Below are positions 17,245 to 25,913 of a stretch of DNA of 32,108 bases, one piece after another. The notes beneath the pieces are model-generated. The model had not been told where the DNA came from. It did not search any database and worked only from the letters and a program-made list of their open reading frames with translations. Origin of the DNA: Gemmatimonadota bacterium (lineage in GTDB: Bacteria; Gemmatimonadota; Gemmatimonadetes; Gemmatimonadales; Gemmatimonadaceae); assembly GCA_028287345.1 (NCBI GenBank), contig JAQBPV010000164.1, forward strand, positions 1 to 32,108, written 5' to 3'. Numbering within the stretch: position 1 is the first letter of the stretch; the number at the start of each line of letters is the position of its first letter. The position numbers and the translations under genes are program-made.

Positions 17245-18081
17245 CTACGGCACTAAATCCGGATTGGAGGCAATCGGCTTGTCCGCATCGGACCCCAGCT
17301 TCTCCTTGCGCTCCTTGTCCTTCCGCTCGCGGATGCGCTTCACCGCCGTCTTGAATTCATCGTCGTGGAACCCCGCGTCCGCGTGCAGCAACAGGTCCGC
17401 GCGCCGCGTCGTCACCAGGCGGTCGTTGATCGCCTCGCCCGGATTGCCCTGAATGCGGATCGGCAGCGCCGCGAGTACCGCGCTCGGAATCGCAAACTTG
17501 CCGAGGTAGATCTTGTTGCCATCGATGCCCCACTTCTGGCCGTTCTTCTCGAACGTCCAGTCGCCAGGCGCCTTGCCCGCGGCCGCCCGCGCCCTCGCGA
17601 CGGAATCGTTGTACGCGTAGATGCTCGCGCGCACCGCGCTGTCCACCCGCTCGGCGTGCGTCTTGGGCGCGGGGAAGAATTCGTGCGGGTCGCGCGAGAG
17701 TCGCGGATCCACTTCACCCGGCACGATGCCTGTGGTTGCGCTCACTGCGTCGCTCGCCTTGCCGCGCCCACCCTCGACTCCGCCCGGTTGACCGCCCGTC
17801 GTCGCCGGCGGTAGAACGGTCGGCGTTTGTACCGGAGCCACGAGCCCGCGCGACGGCGTCTTCGCGCGCGCCGGAGCACTCGTCGTATCTGCGCCGCCGG
17901 TGACGCCGCCACTTGGCCGCGCCTCGACGTACGTCACCTGCTCTGCCTTCGGCGTCACCGACGGCTGCCTGAGCGGCTGCGAAAAATCGTAATGAAATGC
18001 GGCATTCAGGATCGCGAACGCTACCGCCACGTGAACGACGATGGACAGGATCAGCGGTAGTGGTTCGCGACGCTTCTTCAT
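17245..18081 (-). CDS. TonB-like membrane-anchored periplasmic protein, function unknown
   Basis: 278 aa. An N-terminal basic stretch and single helix (KKRREPLPLILSIVVHVAVAFAILNAAFHY) look like the anchor of TonB-family proteins. A Pro/Gly/Thr-rich linker follows (about residues 40-115), then a soluble region (about 125-278) with GDWTFEKNGQKWGIDGNKIY and a very basic helix KTAVKRIRERKDKERKEK. I do not see the TonB C-terminal domain, so I call it only TonB-like in layout. Its ATG overlaps the aminotransferase stop by 4 nt (ATGA), placing it last in a three-gene operon. A role in the cell envelope is likely but not shown. Confidence 0.75.
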   Translation of the reverse strand: MKKRREPLPLILSIVVHVAVAFAILNAAFHYDFSQPLRQPSVTPKAEQVTYVEARPSGGVTGGADTTSAPARAKTPSRGLVAPVQTPTVLPPATTGGQPGGVEGGRGKASDAVSATTGIVPGEVDPRLSRDPHEFFPAPKTHAERVDSAVRASIYAYNDSVARARAAAGKAPGDWTFEKNGQKWGIDGNKIYLGKFAIPSAVLAALPIRIQGNPGEAINDRLVTTRRADLLLHADAGFHDDEFKTAVKRIRERKDKERKEKLGSDADKPIASNPDLVP

Positions 18082-19265
18082 GACGTTGCGCCCACGGTCA
18101 TGTTCGCGAGCACACGACCCGCGCGCTGCGCTGCCTCGGCGATGCGCGCCGGCGACTGAATGAACGAGATGCGGAAGAATCCTTCACCACCGGCACCGAA
18201 CGCGGAGCCTGCCATGACGATCACGCCTTCCTCCTCGAGCAACCGCTCCGCGAACGCCGCAGAAGCGATACCGTCGGGCAGCTTGATCCACAGATACATG
18301 GTCGCGAGCGGCACTTCGCATGCGAAGCCCGCGGCGCGAAACGCCGAGACGCCGGCGTCGCGACGCTCCTTGAAGATCGCGACGTTGCGCGGGACGAATT
18401 CCTCCCAGCTCGCCAACGCGGCAACGCCCGCGGCCTGCACGGCCATGAACTGTCCCGTGTCGACGAACGACTTCACCTTCGCGAGCGCGCTGGCGACCTC
18501 GGGACGCGCGACGGCCCAGCCGCAGCGCCACCCCGTCATGTTGTAGGTCTTGGAGAGCGAGTGGAACTCGATGGCCACGTCGCGTGCTCCGTCCACCTCG
18601 AAGATGCTCGGCGGCACGTATCCGTCGAATGCCATTTCGGAGTACGCGTTGTCGTAGACGAGGAGGATGTCGCGCTCGCGGCAGGTCTTCACCACGCGCT
18701 CGAGGTACTCCATCGGCGCCACTGCGCCCGTCGGATTGTTCGGGTAGTTCAGGTAGAGAATGCGCGCGCGACTCAGTACATCGTCGGGAATCTCATCCAG
18801 CTCCACGAGGAACTTCGTGCGTGGGCGCAGCGGATACTTGTACGCCTCACCGGCGCCGAGCAGCGTTCCACCTTGATATGCGTTGTAGCCCGGCTCGGGA
18901 ATGATGCCCACCGAACCCGACTCCATGAACGCGAACGCCAGATGCGAGATGCCTTCCTTGCTGCCGATCAGCGGGACGACTTCCGTCATCGGATCGCAGC
19001 GGACGCCGAAGCGCCTCATCATGAACGCGCTGATCGCCTGACGGTACGGCAGGTAGCCCATGCCGAAGCCGTAGCGGCTCATCGCCGGCTCGGCGACCGC
19101 TTGCGTCATGCGCGCGAGGGCGCCGGCAGGTGGCGCGAGGTCCGCGTCGCCGGCACCAAGGTCGATGATGTCCACGCCACGCCCGAGCAGCTCACGCTTC
19201 CGCTGCGGAATGTTGGCCAGCGGGTATTCGGGCAGCGCGGTGAATCTCTTCGCGAACGGCGGCAC
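18078..19265 (-). CDS. Class I/II aminotransferase, LL-diaminopimelate aminotransferase-like
   Basis: 395-aa PLP-dependent transaminase of fold type I. Visible are the substrate-side motif LGAGDADLAPP, the PLP-phosphate region LIGSKEGISHLAFAF, the NYPNNPTGA motif, YDNAYSEM, and the Schiff-base lysine in FHSLSKTYNMTGWR with the following arginine. The overall pattern is closest to DapL, which makes LL-diaminopimelate for lysine and peptidoglycan; related alanine/aspartate aminotransferases cannot be excluded. It starts with GTG sharing one nucleotide with the stop of the FAH-family gene, and its stop overlaps the next start by 4 nt, so it is the middle gene of a tight operon. Confidence 0.85.
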   Translation of the reverse strand: MPPFAKRFTALPEYPLANIPQRKRELLGRGVDIIDLGAGDADLAPPAGALARMTQAVAEPAMSRYGFGMGYLPYRQAISAFMMRRFGVRCDPMTEVVPLIGSKEGISHLAFAFMESGSVGIIPEPGYNAYQGGTLLGAGEAYKYPLRPRTKFLVELDEIPDDVLSRARILYLNYPNNPTGAVAPMEYLERVVKTCRERDILLVYDNAYSEMAFDGYVPPSIFEVDGARDVAIEFHSLSKTYNMTGWRCGWAVARPEVASALAKVKSFVDTGQFMAVQAAGVAALASWEEFVPRNVAIFKERRDAGVSAFRAAGFACEVPLATMYLWIKLPDGIASAAFAERLLEEEGVIVMAGSAFGAGGEGFFRISFIQSPARIAEAAQRAGRVLANMTVGATS

Positions 19266-19885
19266 TAGGCAGCGCTGGTGACAGGGTTGCTGACTCGGCT
19301 CACGCCGGCGATCTCCACTTCTACCACATCACCCGGGGCGAGGGTCCCTACACCGTCCGGCGTCCCCGTGAGGACCAGGTCGCCTGGCTCGAGCGTCATG
19401 ATGCCCGAGATGAACGACAGAATTGCCGGAATGTCGAACACCATGTCCGACGCACGGCCCTGCTGGCGAACGGTGCCATTGACGCGCGACGTCACCGTGA
19501 GTGTGGAGAGGTCGGCTGGGACTTCACCGATCTTGCCCAGCGCACAGAAGGTGTCGAATCCCTTCGCACGCGTCCACTGTCCATCGGACTTCTGGAGGTC
19601 GCGCGCCGTCACGTCGTTGGCGGCCACGATTCCAGCGACGGCGCCACGTGCTTCATCGACACCGGACTTGAACAACCGCTTGCCGATGATGACGCCTATC
19701 TCTCCTTCGTACTCCACTTGCTTGGACACCGTTGGGAGTCGGATGGATTCCCCGTCGCGGACGATGCTCGAGGGTGGCTTGAGGAAGATCAGCGGCTCCT
19801 TCGGGACATCGTTTCCGAGCTCTTTCGCGTGCGCCGCGTAGTTGCGGCCGACGCAGACGATCTTCGAGGGGGAGAGATTGGGCAT
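19265..19885 (-). CDS. Fumarylacetoacetate hydrolase (FAH) family protein
   Basis: 206 aa, the short single-domain form of the family (acylpyruvate hydrolase / fumarylpyruvate hydrolase / oxaloacetate decarboxylase group). It opens with KIVCVGRNYAAHAKELGN and has IFLKPPSS, the metal-binding glutamates in VEYEGEIGVIIGKR, the aspartate in AANDVTARDLQ, and the C-terminal GDLVLTGTPDGVG. Such enzymes are Mg2+/Mn2+-dependent and cleave or decarboxylate 2-keto acids. The exact substrate cannot be told. It is first in the operon, followed by the DapL-like gene with a 1-nt overlap. There is no Shine-Dalgarno sequence; a CATTAA/TTAACT box directly upstream leaves open a leaderless start. Confidence 0.88.
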   Translation of the reverse strand: MPNLSPSKIVCVGRNYAAHAKELGNDVPKEPLIFLKPPSSIVRDGESIRLPTVSKQVEYEGEIGVIIGKRLFKSGVDEARGAVAGIVAANDVTARDLQKSDGQWTRAKGFDTFCALGKIGEVPADLSTLTVTSRVNGTVRQQGRASDMVFDIPAILSFISGIMTLEPGDLVLTGTPDGVGTLAPGDVVEVEIAGVSRVSNPVTSAA

Positions 19886-19933
19886 GCAGTAAGTTAATGA
19901 CCCTCGGCGCGCCTCTCACCCTCTGGCTGGATG

Positions 19934-22477
19934 TCAACCCACCGCGCGCCGCGCGGTGCCGTAGAACTCTCGCACGCGGTCGGCGAGCATGGGCCACCTG
20001 CCGATCACGCGCGTGGCGGGAGGAAGGGCCGCGAGCAGTCCGCGGCCGTAGCGCTTTGTAACGATGCGTGGATCGGCGATGACGACCACGCCGCGGTCAC
20101 TCCCCGTACGGATGAGTCGCCCGAACCCCTGCTTCAGCCGCAGGGATGCATGCGGAAGCATGTATTCGGCGAACGCGTTGCCGCCGCGCGCCTCGATCGC
20201 CTCGCAGTGCGCGGCGGTCACGGGTTCGGTGGGAACGCGGAAGGGCAGTTTCGCGATGATGAGTCCGCGCAGTGCATCGCCGGGAACGTCCACGCCCTCC
20301 CAGAACGACGCCGTGCCGAGCAGCAGCGCCTGCCCCGATTCGCGGAAGCGGCTGAGCAGAGCGTCGCGACTTTCCTCGCCATGCACGAGCAGCGGCCATC
20401 GGCGCTCCGTGCCACGCGCGCGCAACTCGCTTGCAAGCTGTCGTACCTCGCGATGACTGGTGAACAACACGAACAGCCCTCCATCCGACGCCTCGGCGAC
20501 GTCGAGCACGATGCGCGTGACGGCAGCACGATGTCCGTCGGCGTCGACGTTCGGTGCAGGCACCTCCGATGGAATCACCAGCAGCGACTGCGACGCGAAG
20601 TCGAATGGTGACGGAAACACGGCCGTGGTCGGCAGCGTGTCCGGTTCATCGAGTCCAAGGCGCGCCGCGAGAAAGTCGAAGCGATGCGCGTCCGTCGCGA
20701 CGTCGCCGGTGGAAGCTGTGAGCGTCGCGCTCGTGACGATCGTGCTGTCGAGCCGCTTGAAGAGATCTTCGCGAAGAATGGGCGCGAGATCGAGCGGCAC
20801 ACACGACACGGCGACCGACCGCTCGCGCCCTCGCACTTCGATCCAGCGCACCGTGTCGTCGTCGGGCGGTGGTGTGAGCGCGCGTCGCAGACCATCGCCC
20901 GCCACCTGGAGACGACGCGTCACCGAGCGCATCTCGGCCATCAGTGGCGCGAGCTCTTCGTCGAGCTTCGCGCTTCCTTCGATGCGCTCGCGAACGAGCT
21001 GCAGGCCCTCCTGCAACAGCGCGATTTCGCCGAGCGTGTCATCGAGCGCGACCTTGAGCCCAGCCTTCCAGATCGGGTGCGTCGCGAACGACTGCGTCAG
21101 CCTCACCACCGGCTGTCCCGCTTCGTCGATGAAGGTATCGAGCAGGTCGAAGAGCAGGTCGCTCTTCTGCCACAGCGCCTTCACCGCGGGCTCGAGCTTC
21201 GCCTCGAGGAGATCGTAACTCGCCGTGCTCAGGAGATCCTTGCTCATCATCAGCTTGTTCGCGAGCGCGGGGAGCAATCCCTTTCCTCGGCGATCGAGAC
21301 GACCGACGAGGCGCACGAGACCGCGCCGAGTGACAGTGATTCCCAGATGCGATGCCGCAGCGTCCTCGAGGTGATGTCCTTCGTCGACGACGAGCCGGCC
21401 ATATGCGGGCAGCACCGCAGCGTCGTCCCAGTTCTGCGACGCGCGTCGCACCGCGAGATCCGACAAGAGCAGGTGGTGATTCACCACGATGACGTCTGCT
21501 TCCGCCGCTGCACGACGTGCCTTGAACACGAAGCACTTGTCGAACAGCGGGCACTTCATCCGCGTACAGATGTCCGGTTCGGCGGCCACTTCATCCCACA
21601 CTTCGGCACGAGGTGGGACTGGTAGATCTGCCAGCGAACCATCGGCAGTCTTTTCTGCCCACGCGGCAATGGTCGCCACCTCGCCGGCCATGCCGTCGTC
21701 GAACAGCTGCGCGGCGCCGCCTGTCGCCTGCTCGAGGCGCGAGAGACAGAGATAGTTGCGCCAACCTTTCAGCAGCGCGAAGCGAACCTTCTGGTCGCTC
21801 AATGCGAGCTTGAGAAATGGCAGGTCCTTGCCGACGAGTTGCTCCTGCAAGTTGATCGTGTTCGTCGACACGATCGTGCGCTCGCCGTTCGCTGCCGCCC
21901 ACCGCAGCGCGGGCACCAGGTAGCCAAGCGACTTGCCCACGCCGGTGCCCGCTTCGAGCAGGCCGACGCCGCCGTCGTTGTAGACGCGCGCGATCGTCGC
22001 GGCCATCGCACGCTGGCTCTCGCGGTCCTCATAGCGTGCGTGTTGCTTGGCGATGGCGCCGTCGGGCCCAAGGTCGTGCGCTACAGCGCGGGGATCGAGG
22101 CGCGTGTGTGAGTCCGCGCGCGGCACTTCGACGACGACGTAGAGCAGCTTTGCATCGTTGTCGATGATGCCGAACCCGATGCCGTCGTCGTGCATGCGGA
22201 TGGCGACGTCGTAGTCGGCCCCCGAGGGCTCGAGCAGACCCGATGGATGGTTGTGCACCAGCATCTCGCCGCGGCGAGCGAAGCCGGGCAGCGCGAGCAC
22301 GCTCTCGATGTTCCCGCGTGCCACGGTGCGTGCCGTGAGCACGAGCCCCTCTTCGTCGAGTGAACAGACGAAGCACACCTCGTTGCCGCCGGCCATGCGG
22401 ATGGCGGCGCGCATTGCCGCCGCGGCCGGACGGCTCAGACGGTTGGAGGAGGCGGGTTTGGGTGCGGGAACTGGCAC
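19934..22477 (-). CDS. DinG/XPD-type helicase with N-terminal JAMM metalloprotease-like domain
   Basis: About 847 aa, superfamily 2 5'-3' DNA helicase. The C-terminal part has Walker A LEAGTGVGKS, DEAH-type box VVDEGHH, and cysteines suited to the DinG/XPD iron-sulfur cluster (GWRNYLC, then CTRMKCPLFDKC). Helicase C motifs follow, such as LLLGTASFWEGVDVPG and QGFGRLIRTGSDRG. The first 110 residues form a separate domain with a complete JAMM signature: E33, H75-x-H77, S85, D88 in HNHPSGLLEPSGAD. This resembles RadC/Prok-JAB proteins. I start it at the GTG at 22477; the frame stays open 91 codons further but that part runs through an inverted-repeat element and lacks conserved features. DNA repair is the likely field. 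Confidence 0.85.
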   Translation of the reverse strand: MPVPAPKPASSNRLSRPAAAAMRAAIRMAGGNEVCFVCSLDEEGLVLTARTVARGNIESVLALPGFARRGEMLVHNHPSGLLEPSGADYDVAIRMHDDGIGFGIIDNDAKLLYVVVEVPRADSHTRLDPRAVAHDLGPDGAIAKQHARYEDRESQRAMAATIARVYNDGGVGLLEAGTGVGKSLGYLVPALRWAAANGERTIVSTNTINLQEQLVGKDLPFLKLALSDQKVRFALLKGWRNYLCLSRLEQATGGAAQLFDDGMAGEVATIAAWAEKTADGSLADLPVPPRAEVWDEVAAEPDICTRMKCPLFDKCFVFKARRAAAEADVIVVNHHLLLSDLAVRRASQNWDDAAVLPAYGRLVVDEGHHLEDAAASHLGITVTRRGLVRLVGRLDRRGKGLLPALANKLMMSKDLLSTASYDLLEAKLEPAVKALWQKSDLLFDLLDTFIDEAGQPVVRLTQSFATHPIWKAGLKVALDDTLGEIALLQEGLQLVRERIEGSAKLDEELAPLMAEMRSVTRRLQVAGDGLRRALTPPPDDDTVRWIEVRGRERSVAVSCVPLDLAPILREDLFKRLDSTIVTSATLTASTGDVATDAHRFDFLAARLGLDEPDTLPTTAVFPSPFDFASQSLLVIPSEVPAPNVDADGHRAAVTRIVLDVAEASDGGLFVLFTSHREVRQLASELRARGTERRWPLLVHGEESRDALLSRFRESGQALLLGTASFWEGVDVPGDALRGLIIAKLPFRVPTEPVTAAHCEAIEARGGNAFAEYMLPHASLRLKQGFGRLIRTGSDRGVVVIADPRIVTKRYGRGLLAALPPATRVIGRWPMLADRVREFYGTARRAVG

Positions 22478-22528
22478 CCCTGAAGATACACCGAAGGTCC
22501 CCGGCGAGACAGGATGACAGAAGGCAAC

Positions 22529-22722
22529 TGCCTGACCCGGATGAACACGGAAGACTGCCGGATCTACACGGATACTGCCTTGAGCGAGCCTCGCACACTG
22601 AGTCGAAGTGGCGCAGCCAAAAAAAATGTCCTCTTTTCTCTCAATGCTGCGGGTTGGTGAATCGCTGGCATAGTCGTATCTGTGAAAATCCGGCTGTTGT
22701 CCGTGTAGATCCGCGTCAGGCA
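22529..22722. repeat. About 194-bp inverted-repeat (MITE-like) element upstream of the helicase gene
   Basis: Two arms of about 51 and 56 bp (22529-22579 and 22667-22722) are imperfect reverse complements ending in TGCCTGAC/G. They include a perfect 14-bp match: CGGATCTACACGGA at 22559-22572 against its complement at 22700-22713. Each arm carries the short unit CGGATnnnCACGGA twice. The interior has an A8 run and no gene. It fills most of the 305-nt gap between the helicase start and the next gene's end. Confidence 0.65.
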
Positions 22723-22782
22723 TTTGACCGTGCCGAGCGGTCCGCCGCAATCAATCTCCAAGAGATGGAACGACATCTCCTC

Positions 22783-24042
22783 TCAAGTCTTCAACGGCTT
22801 CTTCTTGGCGGCGGGAAAGAGCACGTTGTTGAGGATCAACCGATAGCCCGGACTGCTCTTGTGCAGCGAGAGATCCGTCGGCGGATTGCCGATCGCATGC
22901 TGCGGATCCTCGGGGTCGTGACCGCCCAGATACGTCCACGTGCCCTTGCCGTAATCGCCGTGGATGTACTTCACCCAGGGAGCACCCTCCTCTGTTGCCA
23001 AGACGGTGTCGCCTGGCTTGAGCGTCGCCTTGGTGAAGCTCGTCGTCACGCCGTAGTAGTCGTTGATCACGCTGCGATGGTCCTGCACCAGCATGCTCGG
23101 CACGGGGTCGAACTTCGCCGAGAAGTTGAAGAGCGTGAAGGTCCCGAGTGGTTGGCGACGACCCGGTACGTTGACCTGATGGCCGTCGATGTCGCTCATC
23201 GAATTCACGAACGGCGAGTGCTCGAGGTGCGCGTCCTTGAACGCGAGCGAGCGCTTCCATTGCATGCGTGAGTCGGCGTCGGGGTCCATCGGCGTACCGT
23301 CGGCGAACTCGCCGGCGATGTCGACGTCCTTGCCCGCGATGGCGAGCTCGATCGTCTCCGTCGCGCCACACATGGCGAACAGAAACCCCCCGCGCTCCAC
23401 GAACTGCCGGATCCGCTCGGCAACATCCTTCTTGAGTCCCGGCACGCTCGCGTAGCCGAGCTTCTTGGCCATCGCGGCGTTCTTGGCCACCATGTCCCGA
23501 AACCACGGCGCGTCGCGATAGCCAAGCTGGAACTTGTTGAACTGGCCCGTGAAGTCTTCGTGGTGCAAGTGCAGCCAGTCATACTTCGTGAGATCGCCCT
23601 GCTCCACCTGCTCGTCGTAGATGGGCGTGAACTCGATGCCGGCGTACTTGAGCGCGAGCGTGACGGCGTCGTCCCACGGCTGCGCCTCGAGCGGCGTGTA
23701 GACGGCGATGCGCGGCGCCTTCTCGAGTGGAACGCTCTCCATGTTGCCGGCGGCGATCTCGCGGCGAATGCCCGCCAGCTGGGCATCGGAGATCGGCTCC
23801 GTCGAGATGCCGTCGAGCGCGGCGCGACGACGGAGCTCGGGCGCATCAGGCAGAAGAAACGAACCGCCGCGATAGTTGAGCAGCCACTCGGCCTGCACGC
23901 CGGTCTTCATGGCTTTGTAGGTGAGGCCGTATGCCTTGAGGTGATTGGTCTGGCCGTCATCCATCGGGATGAGCAGGCGTTGTGCATGCGCTGCGAGTGG
24001 CGACGCGATCAGCAGCGCGACAAGAGTGACGATGCGCCACAC
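22783..24042 (-). CDS. Secreted protein of the family often labelled 'asparagine synthetase B', function unknown
   Basis: About 419 aa. A signal peptide (WRIVTLVALLIASPLAAHAQ) is followed by the hallmark RLLIPMDDGQTNHLKAYGLTY and WLLNYRGGSF. I recall this pattern from Bacteroidota and Gemmatimonadota proteins labelled asparagine synthetase B, but I see no glutamine-amidotransferase Cys1 or PP-loop, so that label looks wrong. The middle (about 180-280) resembles a ThuA/class I amidotransferase-like fold: APRIAVYTPLEAQPWDDA, then FVERGGFLFAMCGATE. The later part has YIHGDYGKGTWTYLGGHDPE. The start is the GTG just outside a dispersed repeat; the frame is open further but runs through the repeat pair. 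It probably belongs with the DUF4159/DUF4175/TPR genes upstream. Confidence 0.75.
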   Translation of the reverse strand: MWRIVTLVALLIASPLAAHAQRLLIPMDDGQTNHLKAYGLTYKAMKTGVQAEWLLNYRGGSFLLPDAPELRRRAALDGISTEPISDAQLAGIRREIAAGNMESVPLEKAPRIAVYTPLEAQPWDDAVTLALKYAGIEFTPIYDEQVEQGDLTKYDWLHLHHEDFTGQFNKFQLGYRDAPWFRDMVAKNAAMAKKLGYASVPGLKKDVAERIRQFVERGGFLFAMCGATETIELAIAGKDVDIAGEFADGTPMDPDADSRMQWKRSLAFKDAHLEHSPFVNSMSDIDGHQVNVPGRRQPLGTFTLFNFSAKFDPVPSMLVQDHRSVINDYYGVTTSFTKATLKPGDTVLATEEGAPWVKYIHGDYGKGTWTYLGGHDPEDPQHAIGNPPTDLSLHKSSPGYRLILNNVLFPAAKKKPLKT

Positions 24043-24043
24043 C

Positions 24044-24167
24044 CTGTCATCCCGCACGAGCGGCAGCGAGTGTCGGGACCTACCGTCCGTCCCCAATAGC
24101 CAGCTATGAGCGCGACGACAGTAGGTCCCGACACTCGCTCGCTGCGCTCGCTCCTGCGGGATGACAG
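24044..24167. repeat. Inverted pair of dispersed repeats forming a long hairpin
   Basis: The arms 24044-24083 and 24121-24167 are reverse complements, beginning CTGTCATCCCGCA and ending GTGTCGGGACCTAC, with a 7-nt insertion in one arm and a 37-nt loop. The pair lies between the TPR gene and the 'AsnB-like' gene and ends 1 nt before that gene's start codon, so its initiation region would be in or beside the hairpin. Confidence 0.8.
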
Positions 24168-24188
24168 ATACATGAGAAGAAGTTGACA

Positions 24189-25913
24189 TCAGCTCGGTGG
24201 TACTGTGCCGCGCGCCAGTTCCAGCTCGCGCCGCGCCTGAGGAAGGAGCGCGCTTTGTGGCGCGCTGAGAATGAGATGTTCGAGATGGGCCACCGCGCCG
24301 GCCGTGTCGCCACGCTTGCGAAGGATGCGCGCCCATTCGAGCTCGCTCTCCACCGCTTCAGGCGTGTTCGGATGCTCCGCGACGATCCGCTGCCAGATTG
24401 GAATTGCGTCGTCGGCATGCGGGGCGCGCAGGCGAGCCGCGATGAGCAGCAGCGGTGGTGCCACTTCGGGATGGCGTGCAGCCGCCTCGACGAATTTTCC
24501 CGACGCTCCGAGGGTATCGCCGCGGGCGATTGCTAGGAACGCCGCACCCATCGTCGGCGCGTCGTCGCCCTTGGTGCGCGCGACGATGGCCATCGCGAGC
24601 GCGAGATCCGGGTTCGGCGTGCGCGACGTCTTGAGCATCGTGCGCGCTGCGCCAAGGCGCCCTTCGTAGAGCGCGAGCCATCCGGCAGCCTCGCTCGAAT
24701 CGGCTTCGGGCCCTGCAGCGCTGAGTGCTTCGCGCGCCTTCACGAGATCGCCCGCACGCACCCACGCCGTCGCGACCATCTGTGCGAGGCGCATTCGCTG
24801 CGCCGGCACGAGCAGGCGGTCGAATCGCGTGATGAGCGCCTCGGCGTCGCTCGCGCGACCAAGGGCAACGAGCGCGCCCACGTGCAACGCGAGTGGCTCT
24901 CGACCCATGCGCGCCGGATCACCTTCCCAGTCGGTGAGCGGCACGAGCGCGAATACTTCGTTCGGAGAGCCAGCGCGCAGTGCGGCGGAAGCGGCGCGCG
25001 TGGCGAGCTGCGACGTGCGCCGTACGCGAAGCGCCGCGACGAGCGCATCGCGTGCGATCGTCCAACGCTCTTCCGTGTACGCACGCTCGCCGAACTCTTC
25101 CCACATCGTGGCGGCGGCAGTGTCGGCGCGCAACGTGCGCAGCGCCTCCCATGCCTGGTCGGGGCGCCCCCAGGTGAGCTCGAGCTCAGCGAGTGCGCGG
25201 CGCGAGCCCGGGTCGGCGGGCGGAGTGCCCAGCGCGAGGCGAATCGCGTCGCGGATGGCGGGCGGTGCCGGTGCGAGCGAGTACGCGGAGGCATTCGCGA
25301 GGTGCGGCGAGTCCACGAGCGCGCGACGCCACGACTGTGCGCTCGCCGTCCAGTCACCCATCGCTGCGCGAAGCTGGGCGTTCTCGTACTCGAGATCCTT
25401 CAGGCTGCCCAGCGCGAGACGGCCGCGCGCGACGACGCTGTCTGCCGTCGATGGACGTCCGAGCTGGATGAGCATGCGTGCATACTCGCGGTATGGCGCC
25501 GGATCTCGCGGCACCGCGCGTACCCATTTCTCGAATGCGTCGCGCAGGCGGTCATCGCGACGAAGGATCTGCAGCGTGCGCAACTGCACCGTGCGGTAGA
25601 TCGTCTCGCGCGGAAAGTTCGCGATGATCGTGTCGAGCGGCGCAAGAAGCGAGTCGCTCATCCCGAGCTCCGCGTACACGCGCTCGAGACCCAACACGGC
25701 GCTCGGCGTCGGCGACGTGCGCACGATGCCGCGCAGTATCACGGCAGCTTCCTTGTACTTGCCGGCGCTCTCGAGATCGAGCGCCTTCATCACCTCTGGC
25801 CGCTCCTCCGTCTGCTGTGCACCGAGCGCGCCACCGATGGGTGACACACACAGGAGCATCACCACCACAAACGCACCACGACGCGCTCCTCGCGCCTCAA
25901 GGCGTGGGAGCAC
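24189..25913 (-). CDS. Secreted TPR-repeat protein
   Basis: 574 aa. An N-terminal signal peptide (AFVVVMLLCVSPIGGALGAQ) is followed by helical tetratricopeptide-type repeats along the whole length, such as ALDLESAGKYKEAAVILRGI, YAELGMSDSLLAPLDTII, and near the end ELEWARILRKRGDTAGAVAH. TPR arrays bind partner proteins; here the partners may be the DUF4175 and DUF4159 products. The GTG start overlaps the DUF4175 stop by 17 nt, so translation is coupled; there is no clear Shine-Dalgarno sequence. It lacks catalytic motifs. Downstream the next gene is separated by the inverted-repeat hairpin, which could end or slow transcription. Confidence 0.82.
   Translation of the reverse strand: MLPRLEARGARRGAFVVVMLLCVSPIGGALGAQQTEERPEVMKALDLESAGKYKEAAVILRGIVRTSPTPSAVLGLERVYAELGMSDSLLAPLDTIIANFPRETIYRTVQLRTLQILRRDDRLRDAFEKWVRAVPRDPAPYREYARMLIQLGRPSTADSVVARGRLALGSLKDLEYENAQLRAAMGDWTASAQSWRRALVDSPHLANASAYSLAPAPPAIRDAIRLALGTPPADPGSRRALAELELTWGRPDQAWEALRTLRADTAAATMWEEFGERAYTEERWTIARDALVAALRVRRTSQLATRAASAALRAGSPNEVFALVPLTDWEGDPARMGREPLALHVGALVALGRASDAEALITRFDRLLVPAQRMRLAQMVATAWVRAGDLVKAREALSAAGPEADSSEAAGWLALYEGRLGAARTMLKTSRTPNPDLALAMAIVARTKGDDAPTMGAAFLAIARGDTLGASGKFVEAAARHPEVAPPLLLIAARLRAPHADDAIPIWQRIVAEHPNTPEAVESELEWARILRKRGDTAGAVAHLEHLILSAPQSALLPQARRELELARGTVPPS

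Noticed and set aside
22478-22750. 91-codon N-terminal extension of the helicase
   Set aside because: It runs through the inverted-repeat element and has no conserved or domain-like sequence; the JAMM domain starts after the GTG at 22477.
22783-24042. A true asparagine synthetase
   Set aside because: It has a signal peptide and lacks the N-terminal Cys and the synthetase PP-loop; the name seems to be a database label only.
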